A DNA stretch of 64,000 nt from an uncultured Coriobacteriaceae bacterium (GCA_944321435.1 CALULH010000011.1:1-64000); one strand, 5' to 3'. Positions 6,927-16,215 are shown, numbered from the stretch's first letter. The notes: generated from the sequence alone by a model not told the origin. A program made the numbers and translations.

Positions 6927-8039
6927 CTAGTTGCCTTCCCCGCGAAGGGCGCTCGGCAGGGTCGTCAGCGAGAAGGGCTTGGGCTCGGGGAGGTCGGCCT
7001 CGGTCTGAAAGGCCACCCTGAGCTTCTCGCCAGGAAAAAGCCGTCGGCCGCGCGCCGCGATGACGTTGCACGCCGTTGGGGAAAGCGGGCGGAACTCCGT
7101 GATGACAAGTCGTTTGCCCGCGCGCTTCCAACGGGCGCAGGCGCGCCCGCGGTAGAGCACGACGGGAAAGACGATGCCCGCCTTGTTGGTGATATGGGAA
7201 AGGTCAGACGGGCGCGCAAACCGAGCGCGGTTGCGGTAGCCCAGCACCAACTGGTCGAACCCCGCCAGGTACGCGCAGCCGGGGACATGGGCCTTGGGGT
7301 CGAGCTCGCCCAGGTAAAAAAGATCAACGCCATTGCAGGCAACCTGCTTAAGCGGCAGCGCCGCACGCCGGGCAAGCTCGAGCACCTCGGCGGGACGATA
7401 ACCGAGAAACGACGCGCAATCCGCAACGGTGACCGGACCGAAGTGCTCGAAGTAGCGCCGCACGAAGATCGCCCGCGCCTCCTCCTGAGGCAGCCAGGCA
7501 GGATCCTGAGGCGGCAGCGCAAAGCGCTTGGCGGTACCCGCCTCGTACACCAGCAGGCCGCGGTCGCACATCTCCTTGGGAAGGCCTCCCCAGCCGTTGA
7601 AGATACGCGGGATCAAATCAGGCGCCATGCCGCGCGCCATGCACGCGCCCTTAAGCTCCTCTCGCCCGCCAACCCCCGCGGCAACCAGCTCGCGGATGCA
7701 ATCCGCCCAACGCTCGATCTCGCCTTGCGGGATGCCCCAACCGTACCAAGCCTCTGTAAGCGGGCCAGTGTTCCCGCGCGCCGAAAGATGGAGCCCCAGC
7801 TCGGATGCCGGCACCACGTGGATGGTCCCGCGGTGCGACCAGATCTTGACGAGCCCTTCGGCCCAACTGTCCTCTGCGTAGTCCCGCGCGCGGATGCGGA
7901 GCGCCTCGCGCGGACCCGTGGAAAACTGCGCCTGCAGCCCGCAGAGGTCGGAGACCACCTGAAGCCGATCCGCGCGGCGCAGCAGATGATGCCGCGCCAG
8001 CGACTGCGCCAACAGCTCTTTTAGCGTGAGAGCGAGCAT
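6927..8039 (-). CDS. Winged-helix (HTH_42) protein, AlkX/AlkZ-like DNA glycosylase
   Basis: A 370-residue protein starting at 8039 behind CAAGGAGC; longer open frame upstream has no ribosome site. The tandem winged-helix architecture and motifs match the HTH_42 family. VSDLCGLQAQFSTGPREAL near residue 30 carries a Q-hydrophobic-Q motif as in AlkX (YcaQ), where AlkZ has Q-hydrophobic-D. KIWSHRGTIHVVPASEL and FLGYRPAEVLEL are further family blocks, and YLAGFDQLVLGYRNR lies near the C-terminus. Characterised relatives remove alkylated bases or unhook interstrand crosslinks by base flipping. A role in repairing alkylated or crosslinked DNA is inferred; the Ogt fusion 0.6 kb away supports an alkylation-repair neighbourhood. 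Confidence 0.8.
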   Translation of the reverse strand: MLALTLKELLAQSLARHHLLRRADRLQVVSDLCGLQAQFSTGPREALRIRARDYAEDSWAEGLVKIWSHRGTIHVVPASELGLHLSARGNTGPLTEAWYGWGIPQGEIERWADCIRELVAAGVGGREELKGACMARGMAPDLIPRIFNGWGGLPKEMCDRGLLVYEAGTAKRFALPPQDPAWLPQEEARAIFVRRYFEHFGPVTVADCASFLGYRPAEVLELARRAALPLKQVACNGVDLFYLGELDPKAHVPGCAYLAGFDQLVLGYRNRARFARPSDLSHITNKAGIVFPVVLYRGRACARWKRAGKRLVITEFRPLSPTACNVIAARGRRLFPGEKLRVAFQTEADLPEPKPFSLTTLPSALRGEGN

Positions 8040-8158
8040 GGGGGGCTCCTTGCGCACACGACCTTGCACACACGACACGGCAAGCATAACACCTCGGCCT
8101 CCCCATGGCCGCGCGCCCGCACGCCCCGAGGGCGCGGAGCAGAGCGCGAAGTAGGGCG

Positions 8159-8512
8159 CTACCTCCCTATCAGATGTCGGACGGCCGCAAGGGGATGGTG
8201 CAGCAGCATGCGGGGCCCGGCGTAGCGCATGACCGCCCGGATGCGCTTCTGCATGGCGGGCGGGTAGCAATGCGTGGCGCACTTGTTGCACGAGGTTTTG
8301 GTGGCCATGTGCGGGCAGCGCTCGGTACGCTTCACGGCAAAGGCGTCAAGCTCGGCGCAATCGGCGCACACGGGCTCCCCGCAGAAGGCGCGGTCATGCT
8401 GCGGCTCGTCCGCATGCCGGCCGCGGCAATAGAGGGCGATCATCTGCGATATCACGCGCTGCTCGCGCGCACGGCGACGGGCAACGGCGGGGGTGTCGGT
8501 TACTTGGCTCAT
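8159..8512 (-). CDS. YgbA-type nitrous oxide-stimulated promoter family protein
   Basis: A 117-residue small Cys-rich cytoplasmic protein. The start at 8512 follows GAGGAGG at 6 bases. The segment ISQMIALYCRGRH, then CADCAELDAFAVKRTERCPH, then KTSCNKCATHCYPPAMQKR matches the YgbA_NO family (PF11756). Its conserved Cys/His pairs probably bind a metal. Known: E. coli ygbA is controlled by NsrR and linked to nitrosative stress; the biochemical role is unclear. The last residues YAGPRMLLHHPLAAVRHL are the typical C-terminal amphipathic helix. It is co-oriented with the Ogt fusion 72 bp upstream and probably co-transcribed. Confidence 0.82.
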   Translation of the reverse strand: MSQVTDTPAVARRRAREQRVISQMIALYCRGRHADEPQHDRAFCGEPVCADCAELDAFAVKRTERCPHMATKTSCNKCATHCYPPAMQKRIRAVMRYAGPRMLLHHPLAAVRHLIGR

Positions 8513-8584
8513 GGCATCCTCTCCTCTTGCGCGAGGCAAAAGCATAGCGCAACGTCGCTGGCAAGGCACGGCAAAGGGACGGAC

Positions 8585-9517
8585 TCACCGGCGCATATAA
8601 AGCAACGGATAAGGAGCGCCCTCACCGTCGGTCTCGGTACGACGGTACACGGTAAAGCCCAGATGCTCGTAGAAGCCAACGGCCTGCGGGTTCTGCTCGT
8701 TGACCGAAAGCTCGCGCACGCCCAAAAGCTCAACGGCGCGCTCGAGCATCAGGCGCCCCGCACCGCATCCGCGCACGGTGGGAGCAAGGAAAAGCATCTC
8801 GAGAAACGCGCCCTCGACCCCCATGAATCCAACGAGCGCTCCCCGGCGCCGCAGCACCCAAAGGCGCCCGACGCCGCGTACGGCCCGGGGTACCAGCCCG
8901 CGCAGGCGCTCGATCTCGGCAGGCGTCAGGAAATCGTGCGTCGCGCGAACCGACTCCTCCCAAACGGCCGTCAGGCAGCCGATCAGCTCCTCGGTGCGCT
9001 CGGCCGCAGAGACCTCCCGAACGCACAGGCCTTGCTGCTCCAAGGCGATAAGCGCCCGCTTGCGCCAGAGGCCCCCGGCGTACCCGGTGAGCGCGCCGGA
9101 CGCGCCCAGCACCCTGTGGCATGGGATCATGAGCGAGATGGGGTTGCGGCCCACCGCCGACCCTACGGCCCGGGCGGACGTCGCCGCGCCGCGCCGCGCG
9201 GCGATGCGCTCGGCAAGCTCCCCGTACGTTGCCGTCTTTCCGTAGGGTATGCCCCGGAGCTCGTCCCATACCGCGCGCTGAAACAACGTTCCCGCAGGCT
9301 GAAGCAGCGGGGCGCCATCCGGGCGCTCCCCCGCAAAGTAGCGATCGAGCCACGCGCAGGCCGTGTCGAACGCGCCGGTTTTCTCGCCCGCCAAGACATC
9401 CGGTCCCAAGCCCGCGCCGTAGTGCTTCTGACCGTCAAACCACAGGCCGGTCAGCGTTGCGCCATCACCCGCAAGGGTAATGGCTCCCAAGGGCGAATCG
9501 TACCGAAACGTATGCAT
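8585..9517 (-). CDS. ogt: O6-alkylguanine-DNA alkyltransferase fused to GNAT acetyltransferase
   Basis: A 310-residue two-domain protein starting at 9517 after GGAGGTGGT. Residues 1-164 are a complete methylated-DNA--protein-cysteine methyltransferase: AVWDELRGIPYGKTATYGEL (helix-turn-helix) and the active site IPCHRVLGASG with Cys133. Residues 166-310 are a GNAT domain with LEMLFLAPTVRGCGAGRLML (acetyl-CoA loop) and VNEQNPQAVGFYEHLGF. The link is seamless, with no stop or frameshift. The DNA domain would transfer alkyl groups from O6-guanine to Cys133. What the acetyltransferase adds is unknown. A spaced CTTCTCGCCC-like box encodes LAGEKTG at residues 42-48. Confidence 0.88.
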   Translation of the reverse strand: MHTFRYDSPLGAITLAGDGATLTGLWFDGQKHYGAGLGPDVLAGEKTGAFDTACAWLDRYFAGERPDGAPLLQPAGTLFQRAVWDELRGIPYGKTATYGELAERIAARRGAATSARAVGSAVGRNPISLMIPCHRVLGASGALTGYAGGLWRKRALIALEQQGLCVREVSAAERTEELIGCLTAVWEESVRATHDFLTPAEIERLRGLVPRAVRGVGRLWVLRRRGALVGFMGVEGAFLEMLFLAPTVRGCGAGRLMLERAVELLGVRELSVNEQNPQAVGFYEHLGFTVYRRTETDGEGAPYPLLYMRR

Positions 9518-9578
9518 ACCACCTCCATCGCTGGGCACCTGGGCACCGGGCGCCCCCGTAACCCGTCCCGCCGCCTCG

Positions 9579-9920
9579 TTACGCGTCGGACTCCCTGCGC
9601 ACCAGCCTTTGGTACTGCGTGCCCCAAGCGGCCATGCTGGCGATGATGGGCCGCATGGACTCCCCCACCTCGGACAGGCAGTACTCGACGCGCGGCGGCA
9701 CCTCGGGGTAGACCGTGCGCACCACGATCTCGTCCGCCTCGAGCTGGCGCAGGTTCTCCGTCAGCGACTTCTGGCTGATGCCGGGAATGGAGCGCTGAAG
9801 CTCGTTGAAGCGCCACGGCCGATCGAGCAGCCGCTGGATGACGAACACCTTCCATTTGTTGCCGATGAGCCGCACGGTGGTCGCCACCGGGCACGCGGGC
9901 AGCTCCTCTTTGGTCAGCAT
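9579..9920 (-). CDS. HxlR-family winged-helix regulator
   Basis: A 113-residue protein; start at 9920 after GAGGTGAT. CPVATTVRLIGNKWKVFVIQ is the diagnostic N-terminal helix of HxlR/MarR-like small regulators, with the conserved Cys at residue 10. FNELQRSIPGISQKSLTENL is the recognition helix region, and YPEVPPRVEYCLSEVGESM is the wing. HxlR proteins sense aldehydes or oxidants in several bacteria. It lies 83 bp downstream of uraA on the same strand and 61 bp upstream of the Ogt fusion, so its target is not obvious. The gene is complete and of usual length. Confidence 0.9.
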   Translation of the reverse strand: MLTKEELPACPVATTVRLIGNKWKVFVIQRLLDRPWRFNELQRSIPGISQKSLTENLRQLEADEIVVRTVYPEVPPRVEYCLSEVGESMRPIIASMAAWGTQYQRLVRRESDA

Positions 9921-10003
9921 CCCATCACCTCGAACAACGCGCGGAAGCAAAACGGGGAGCGCACGGCCCGCAGTCGGCGCCGGCCCTTCTCGCCCAAACA
10001 GCC

Positions 10004-11287
10004 TTAGGCAGCCGCATCGGCGCCGCCCTTCTCGGCCCCTCCCGGCAGAATCAGGTTGAGCAGAATGCCCGCCAAAGCCGAGGTGGCCATGCCGGGGAGC
10101 GTGTAATCGCCCAGAGGAATGGAGATCCCGCTGGTCTCCATGCCCACGCCCACGATGATGACCACCGACGCGATCATGAGGTTGCGGTTGACGTCGAAGT
10201 CCACCTTGTTGGACACGAGCATGCGCAGGCCGTTGGACGCGATAAGGCCGAACAGCAGCAGGCACACGCCGCCCATGACCGGGCTCGGGATGGACTGGAT
10301 AAGCGCCGCCAACTTGGGGCAGAAGCCACCCACCACCAGCGCAAAGCCGCCCGCGTACCAGAAGATCTGCGTGGAGTAGACGCGCGTCACGCTCATAACG
10401 CCGATGTTCTCGGCGTAGGTGGTGGTGGGAGGGCCTCCCAAAAAGCCCGAGATCATCGTGGAGAGGCCGTCGCCGGCAAGCGATCGCGGCAGCATGGCGC
10501 GGTAATCCTTACCCACGATCTCGCCCACGGCGAGCAGGTGCCCGATATGCTCGATCACCACCACGATGGCGACCGGAGCCACGAGCGCAATGGCGCCCAG
10601 GTCAAACCGCGGCGCCGAGATGTGCGGCAGGCCCACCCACGCGGCCTCGGCCACCGGGGCAAAGTCCACGAGCCCCAGCGGTATGGAAACCACGTAGCCC
10701 ACGATGATGGCGAGAAGCACCGGAATGGTGCCGAAGATGCCTCCCATGCTTGAGAACACCACCGCGGCCACGAGCGTGACGGCGGCCACGACGGCGCCCG
10801 TCCCGTAAAACGCCGCCGTGCCGTCGGGCAGGTCCTGCATGAAAGCCATGTCGACCGCGGTGGCCGAGAGCCCCACGCCGATGACCACCATGACCGAGGC
10901 CACCAGCACCGGCGGGAGCAGGCGGTCGAGCCAGCCGGTCCCCACGAGCCGGATGATGCCCGCCACGGCGAGAAACACCAGGCCGGCCACGATAACGCCC
11001 GACATGGCCGCGTCGAGCCCCTGGGTGGCGCCCACGGCCAGGATGGGGCTGATAAAGGCAAACGAGCTGCCCAGATAGCTGGGAATCTTGTTGCCGGTGA
11101 CCAAGAGGTAGCAGATGGTGCCGATACCCGAGCACATGATGGCCACGTTGGGGTCGAGCCCGGTGAGGACCGGAACCAGCACCGTGGACCCGAACATACT
11201 CATCATGTGCTGGATGCCCAGCGGAATGGCGCGTCCGATCGACACGCGGTCGTCAACGCCGATAACCTCGCGTTCGTGCTTGCTCAT
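10004..11287 (-). CDS. uraA: Uracil permease, NCS2 family
   Basis: A 427-residue membrane transporter with about 14 hydrophobic segments. The start at 11287 follows GAGGGAGC; the open frame further upstream is not supported. GIQHMMSMFGSTVLVPVLTGLDP at residues 24-46 and GGPPTTTYAENIGVMSVTRVYS around 290 are NCS2 signatures; in UraA these contribute the uracil site and the proton-coupling glutamates. The E in VVVIEHIGHLLA is the other conserved acidic residue. It imports uracil by proton symport. It is transcribed alone or with the downstream hxlR; no PyrR-type leader hairpin could be made out. Confidence 0.92.
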   Translation of the reverse strand: MSKHEREVIGVDDRVSIGRAIPLGIQHMMSMFGSTVLVPVLTGLDPNVAIMCSGIGTICYLLVTGNKIPSYLGSSFAFISPILAVGATQGLDAAMSGVIVAGLVFLAVAGIIRLVGTGWLDRLLPPVLVASVMVVIGVGLSATAVDMAFMQDLPDGTAAFYGTGAVVAAVTLVAAVVFSSMGGIFGTIPVLLAIIVGYVVSIPLGLVDFAPVAEAAWVGLPHISAPRFDLGAIALVAPVAIVVVIEHIGHLLAVGEIVGKDYRAMLPRSLAGDGLSTMISGFLGGPPTTTYAENIGVMSVTRVYSTQIFWYAGGFALVVGGFCPKLAALIQSIPSPVMGGVCLLLFGLIASNGLRMLVSNKVDFDVNRNLMIASVVIIVGVGMETSGISIPLGDYTLPGMATSALAGILLNLILPGGAEKGGADAAA

Positions 11288-11573
11288 AGGCGCTCCCTCG
11301 ATAGACGCTGCGTTCACAAACCGTTCATATTCTCGCACAACCGCGGGCGCAACAGCGCGTTTGTTAACGGCGCCGGGCGGCCTCGCCGCACGCGGCCGCC
11401 CGGCGCCGCGCGCTTTACCTCCGCGCGGGCCGCGCCAGGGCCGCGCCAAACAGGCGAAAGCGCGCCCAGCGAAACGCAAGGCCCACCCAGCGGAATCAAG
11501 GCCCCGTGCGCATGGCCTGCCCTCCCTTGGGGTAGCATGGGGCGAGAAACACGGGGACGTTGAGGAGGTCCTC

Positions 11574-12326
11574 ATGAACGCGCAGTTACAAGCGTCGCCC
11601 GCCGCGCGCAACGCGGAGAACGCGGCAGCAGATACGAAAACGGCGGTTCTCGCTGTGGAGAACCTGGCCTTTGGGTACGGGCGAGGCAACGTGTGGGAGC
11701 AGGTGAGCTTTGAGCTCCGCCCCGGCGCGCTGGCGCTGCTCGTGGGCCCCAACGGCGCGGGCAAGTCCACGTTGCTGCGCTGCCTGGCCGGCTGGTCGCG
11801 GCCGCGCGAGGGATCCATCGCGCTCTGCGGCGTGCCGCTCGCGCGCGCCAGCCTGGCCGAGCGCAGCCGTATGGCCTTTGTGAGCGACGTCCCCTCCTTC
11901 TACGACGACCTGACCGCCGACGAACACTTCGAGCTCATCGGCCGCGCCAACCGTTGGGATGACGAGCGCTGGGACGAGGTCGACCGGCTCCTGGAGGCCT
12001 TCGGCATCGCGCGGTTTGGCGACCAGTACCCGCAGAGCTATTCCCGCGGTATGCGCGAGAAGCTCGCCCTGGCGCTTGCGCTGGCCACGCGCCCGCAGGC
12101 CCTCTTGCTCGACGAGCCGACCGGCCCGCTGGACCCCGCCTCGGCCGCCGTGCTGGAGCGCGAGCTGGCGGGGGCGCAGCGGGCCGGCTGCGCCGTCATC
12201 ATGAGCTGCCACCATCCGCTGGCGGCGCTGCGGCCCACGTGCGTGCTCAGCCTCGACCTGGGCGGGAAGCTGAGCGTGCTGCCCGGCAGCGCCGCCGGCG
12301 AGCCCGGGTTCTGGGAAGCGCTCTAG
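11574..12326 (+). CDS. ABC transporter ATP-binding protein
   Basis: A 250-residue ATPase starting at ATG 11574 after TTGAGGAGG. Walker A is LLVGPNGAGKSTLLRCLAG. The signature is degenerate, SYSRGMREKLALALALA, as in ABC-2-type exporters of the CcmA/DrrA group. Walker B LLLDEPTGPLD and the switch His in MSCHHP are intact. The first 25 residues are Ala-rich and low-complexity. Its stop is 9 bp before the next gene, a large membrane protein with which it must form a transporter. The substrate is not indicated. This is an importer-unlike layout: there is no binding protein. Confidence 0.88.
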   Translation: MNAQLQASPAARNAENAAADTKTAVLAVENLAFGYGRGNVWEQVSFELRPGALALLVGPNGAGKSTLLRCLAGWSRPREGSIALCGVPLARASLAERSRMAFVSDVPSFYDDLTADEHFELIGRANRWDDERWDEVDRLLEAFGIARFGDQYPQSYSRGMREKLALALALATRPQALLLDEPTGPLDPASAAVLERELAGAQRAGCAVIMSCHHPLAALRPTCVLSLDLGGKLSVLPGSAAGEPGFWEAL

Positions 12327-12335
12327 GGGGCCGCC

Positions 12336-13925
12336 ATGCTCAGCGATCTCACCTGCCTGCTCTGGCTTCAGCGGCGCCACGCGCGCGCCGAGCTGAACTT
12401 CTACCTTTGGGCCGCCGGGGCCGATCTTGACGACCAGGGAGACCTGGTGGAGCGCCTCTACCTGCTGTACGTCGTAGCGCTGCTGGGCGCCGCGGCGGTG
12501 GCCGGATGGCTGTGGGTCATAGGCTTGGTCGAAGGAGCCGTGGCCCCCATCGGGCAATCCGCCGAGATGCGGGCGATAAGCGCCGACCTCGTCCTCATGG
12601 CCGCCGGCGCCGCGCTGGCGCTGCCGCTCCTCTGCGCCGCCGCGTGGTGCGTGCGCGCCGCCTGGACGCCGCCGTTGCAGCTCTCCGCTCCCGATCGGGC
12701 CGTTTTGGCGCAGGCCCCGGTGCGCGCCGAGCTGTGGGCGCTCGTCTCCATGGCGCCGCAGCTGGCGCTCGCCTGCGCAGCCGGCATCGTGGGCGGCTAC
12801 CTGGTTGCCGACGCCGCGGTCCTGGCGATGGGCGGCGTGCCGGGACCGGCCGCGTGCTTGCCGTATGCGCTGGCGCTGGGCTTGGGGCTCGCGGCGGCGC
12901 GGGCGGCGGCCTGGGCGGTCGGCGTGGCGCGGCTCCGCCTGGGACGGGCGGCGCGCGTGCCCCTGACGTTGGGTGCCGCAGCCGCGGCGGCGGCCCTCGC
13001 CCTTCTCGCCTTCATCTGCCAGCCCACTGCCCGTGATGCGGCATCGGCGCTCCTCTCGGCCCCAGCCGGGCCCATCCTTGCCGCAGCCGTCGCCGCTGCC
13101 GCCGGTCTGGCCCTTGTCGCCGCTGCCGCCGCGCACCGTCTCCCTGCCCGGAGCCTCACCGTCGAGGCAGCTGCTGATGCCGACCTCTACGCTGTGCGCC
13201 GCATGGCCCTGTACAGCCCGCAGCTCTACCGCGACCTGCGGCGCCGCGCACGCGCAGCCCAACGCCGCCCCATTGGGCGCATGCCCCGCTGGAACGGGCC
13301 TGCCGCGCCGCTTGCCCGCGCCGCGGTGTCGGCCGTCCGGCGGTACGACACGCTGCCGCGCATCCTAGCTACTGGCGCGCTGCTGGCCCCCTTGGGCGCG
13401 TACCTGCTGGGCGGCGAGGCGCTGGCTCAGACCGCCGCGTCCCTGGGCCTTCTGGGCGGCGCGGCCGGCGGGCGGATCTTGGGGGCCGCCTCCTGGGCGC
13501 TCATGGCGCTGCGTGCCACGGACCTGCCGCGCGAGCTCGCCCGCGTCTACCGCGACGACGCCGCCAACCGCCTGGTGCGCCCGCACGTTCCCTTCTCGCC
13601 CTTTACGCTGTTCGCGCTGGACACCGTGCCGGCGCTCGCCATGACCGCGGCGGCCTCCTGCGCAGCGGCGTTCGTAGCGGGGCCTGCCGGCGGGCCGGGG
13701 CTGTTTGCCTGCGCGCTGGCGCTCGACGTGGTTCTCGCCTGCTGCGGAGCGTTCGACACGGTTGAGAGCCGCCCGGGGAGGCTGCGCGTGTCCTGCGAGG
13801 CCGGCCTGGTCGTGGCCGCCGTCCTGCTGGCCATCCTCTCAGCAGCGGTGCCGGCCCCGTACACGCCCCTCGCGTTCTGGGGCGTGGCCCTTTCCTACCT
13901 GAGCCTCGCCGCATCCAGCCTGTAG
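12336..13925 (+). CDS. ABC transporter membrane protein, partner of 11574-12326
   Basis: A 529-residue, very Ala/Leu-rich integral membrane protein with roughly 12 hydrophobic helices in two clusters (residues 45-260 and 345-529), separated by a basic cytoplasmic stretch (about 290-330: RRRARAAQRRPIGRMPRWN). No family was recognised with certainty. Size, gene order and 9-bp spacing behind an ABC-2-type ATPase indicate a fused or large permease. Possible roles are export of a lipid, drug or peptide. A CTTCTCGCCC decamer at 13592 encodes FSP in the protein. Confidence 0.7.
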   Translation: MLSDLTCLLWLQRRHARAELNFYLWAAGADLDDQGDLVERLYLLYVVALLGAAAVAGWLWVIGLVEGAVAPIGQSAEMRAISADLVLMAAGAALALPLLCAAAWCVRAAWTPPLQLSAPDRAVLAQAPVRAELWALVSMAPQLALACAAGIVGGYLVADAAVLAMGGVPGPAACLPYALALGLGLAAARAAAWAVGVARLRLGRAARVPLTLGAAAAAAALALLAFICQPTARDAASALLSAPAGPILAAAVAAAAGLALVAAAAAHRLPARSLTVEAAADADLYAVRRMALYSPQLYRDLRRRARAAQRRPIGRMPRWNGPAAPLARAAVSAVRRYDTLPRILATGALLAPLGAYLLGGEALAQTAASLGLLGGAAGGRILGAASWALMALRATDLPRELARVYRDDAANRLVRPHVPFSPFTLFALDTVPALAMTAAASCAAAFVAGPAGGPGLFACALALDVVLACCGAFDTVESRPGRLRVSCEAGLVVAAVLLAILSAAVPAPYTPLAFWGVALSYLSLAASSL

Positions 13926-14000
13926 CCGCACGCCATTGCAAAATGATGACGGGCGAGAAGGGCAAGTCTGAGCGCAAGGCGCGGAAAGAGGGAACGAACG

Positions 14001-14555
14001 ATGCACGACCTTGAGGAAATGCGGCGAAAGCTGCTAGCGGCGCTGGAGGAACGCGGGCTGCTGATGCCGGGACGGGCGGAAGCCGCCGACGGCACCCCGC
14101 TCACCATCTACGGACAACCGGCATGGCGTACCGTTTCGGCGGGGCACGAGGCCCAGGCGCTCATGGCCGGAACCACCCGCCAGCGCGACCTGGTGGCCAG
14201 CGCCTACGCCACGCCGGCCACGGGAGAAAACCTCTGCGCCGCATGGGTCGAGCGCGCCTTTGAGCGGTTGGGCTTGGGCGCGGTCACGGGAGATGCCGCC
14301 GAGCTCTACGCCGCCTGGTGCCGACACACGGACACCCGCCAGCTCAAGGTGGGCATGATCATCGCCGTGCCGGCGCACCCCTACACCATAGACGGTCAGC
14401 GGATGGGCCACGTGGGCCTCTACCTGGGCGATAACCTTGTCATGCACTGCACGGACGGCCGTGTCCGGCAGGTGCCCCTGGAGCTGTGGCTCTCGGCCTA
14501 CGGCGTCATGGCCGAGCCGCGCTGGGGCTGGCTCGGGGGCATCGCGCTCGATTGA
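14001..14555 (+). CDS. NlpC/P60-superfamily cysteine-hydrolase-like protein
   Basis: A 184-residue protein, start after GAGGGAACGA. ENLCAAWVERAFERLGLG (Cys about residue 79) is the nucleophile helix of NlpC/P60 or CHAP-like papain folds. GHVGLYLGDNLVMHCTDGRV supplies the His and following polar residue in the usual strand order. KVGMIIAVPAHPYTIDGQRMGHVGLY resembles the bacterial NlpC-like proteins found near phage or conjugative genes, although no such genes are near here. There is no signal peptide or wall-binding repeat, so it is either cytoplasmic or exported by an unseen route. A peptidase or amidase role is inferred. Confidence 0.65.
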   Translation: MHDLEEMRRKLLAALEERGLLMPGRAEAADGTPLTIYGQPAWRTVSAGHEAQALMAGTTRQRDLVASAYATPATGENLCAAWVERAFERLGLGAVTGDAAELYAAWCRHTDTRQLKVGMIIAVPAHPYTIDGQRMGHVGLYLGDNLVMHCTDGRVRQVPLELWLSAYGVMAEPRWGWLGGIALD

Positions 14556-14601
14556 GGAGGCGCGCCGCGCTTCTCGCCTAGGTGCTTGTCGCCTGAGAAG
14601 C

Positions 14602-16215
14602 CTAGAACTGCACGTTGCCGAACTCGGAAAGCTCGAGCTCGGGGTTGTGCTCGCGCGCCCAGTCGACATTCCACGGGCTCGTGAACAAAAGCAGCTTGCC
14701 GCCGCGCATGTCCTCCACGCGCAGGGTGTCGCGCGTGAGGTTGAGGCCCTTGACGTCAATGCTGCCCGGCTCGTTCACGATCCAGCGGATGTCGGTGTAG
14801 CCCAGGGCCTGGCGCCGCACCTCAACGCGATACTCGCTTTTGAGGCGCTGCTCGAGCACCTCGAACTGCAAGACGCCGACCACGCCCACGATGACGCTTT
14901 CCATACCGGCGCCTATCTCGCGGAAGATCTGCACCGCGCCCTCCTGCGCCAGCTCCTCCATGCCCTTCACGAACTGCTTGCGCTTCAAGGTGTCCACCTG
15001 GCTGATGCGCGCGAAGTGCTCCGGCGCGAAGGTGGGAATGCCCGCAAACCGCACCGGCTGCTTGCCGGCGCACAGCGTGTCGCCGATCGCAAAGATGCCC
15101 GGGTCGAAAAGGCCCACGATATCGCCGGCGTACGCCTCGTCCACGATGGCGCGGTCGTCGGCCATCATGGCCGTGCCGGTGGCCAGCTTGAGCCGGCGGC
15201 CGCCCTGCACGTGCAGCGCGTCCATGCCGCGCTCGAACTTGCCCGAGCAGATGCGCAAAAACGCGATGCGGTCGCGGTGGTGTTTGTCCATGTTGGCCTG
15301 GATCTTGAAGACGAAGCCCGAGAAGGGCGCCGCAGCTGGGTCGACAGGCTCGCCGGTAAGCGCGTCAACGTGCGCGGTGGGCGCGGGCGCCAGGCGCAGG
15401 AAGTCCTTCAGGAACGGCTCCACGCCGAAGTTGGTGAGCGCCGACCCGAAGAACACCGGGCTGAGCTTGCCGGCGCGCACGGCGTCCAGGTCGAAGTCCT
15501 CGGCCGCGCCGTCGAGAAGCTCGATGTCGTCCATGAGGCTCCGGTGGTTCTCCTCGCCGATAAGCGCGTCCAGCGCCGGATCGCCCAGCTCGGCCTCGAT
15601 CTCGTCCACCTTCTTGGTAGCGTTTGCGTGCCCGTCGCCCTCGAAGGCCAGCACGTGGCGGCTCGCGCGGTCGAAAACGCCGCGGAAGTTCTGGCCGCAG
15701 CCGATGGGCCAGTTCATGGCGTAGGTGTTGATGCCCAGCACGTTCTCGATCTCGTCGACCAGGTCGAAGGGGTCGCGCGTCTCGCGGTCCAGCTTGTTGA
15801 CGAAGGTGAAGATGGGGATCCCGCGCAGGGCGCATACGCGGAAGAGCTTCACCGTCTGGGCCTCAACGCCCTTGGCGCCGTCAATGACCATGACGGCGGC
15901 GTCGGCGGCCATGAGGGTGCGGTAGGTGTCCTCCGAGAAGTCCTGGTGGCCGGGGGTGTCGAGGATGTTCACGCAGCAGCCGTCGTAGGTGAACTGCAGC
16001 ACCGACGAGGTCACCGAGATGCCGCGCTGCTTCTCGATGTCCATCCAGTCGGACACCGCGTGCTTGGCGCTGGACTTGCCCTTTACCGATCCGGCGGCCT
16101 GGATGGTGCCGGTGTACAGCAGGAGTTTCTCGGTAAGCGTGGTCTTGCCGGCGTCCGGGTGCGAGATGATGGCGAACGTGCGGCGCGAGGCTATCTCTTC
16201 TGCGATGCTTGGCAT
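14602..16215 (-). CDS. prfC: Peptide chain release factor 3
   Basis: A 537-residue translational GTPase. The N-terminus ISHPDAGKTTLTEKLLLYTG is the P-loop; DIEKQRGISVTSSVLQF is switch I, with the RF3-type ISVTSS sequence; DTPGHQDFSEDTYRTL is switch II; and FVNKLDRETRDPFDL is the NKxD motif. The C-terminal RF3 domain ends with NPELELSEFGNVQF. Length equals the family standard (about 525-540). It recycles RF1/RF2 from the ribosome after peptide release. It is monocistronic and convergent with the NlpC-like gene. Upstream sequence is replaced by array B starting 131 bp before the ATG. Confidence 0.96.
   Translation of the reverse strand: MPSIAEEIASRRTFAIISHPDAGKTTLTEKLLLYTGTIQAAGSVKGKSSAKHAVSDWMDIEKQRGISVTSSVLQFTYDGCCVNILDTPGHQDFSEDTYRTLMAADAAVMVIDGAKGVEAQTVKLFRVCALRGIPIFTFVNKLDRETRDPFDLVDEIENVLGINTYAMNWPIGCGQNFRGVFDRASRHVLAFEGDGHANATKKVDEIEAELGDPALDALIGEENHRSLMDDIELLDGAAEDFDLDAVRAGKLSPVFFGSALTNFGVEPFLKDFLRLAPAPTAHVDALTGEPVDPAAAPFSGFVFKIQANMDKHHRDRIAFLRICSGKFERGMDALHVQGGRRLKLATGTAMMADDRAIVDEAYAGDIVGLFDPGIFAIGDTLCAGKQPVRFAGIPTFAPEHFARISQVDTLKRKQFVKGMEELAQEGAVQIFREIGAGMESVIVGVVGVLQFEVLEQRLKSEYRVEVRRQALGYTDIRWIVNEPGSIDVKGLNLTRDTLRVEDMRGGKLLLFTSPWNVDWAREHNPELELSEFGNVQF

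Noticed and set aside
8105-9646. 513-codon plus-strand frame over the YgbA and Ogt genes
   Set aside because: Its product has no recognisable motif and runs through two well-supported minus-strand genes; it lacks a ribosome site.
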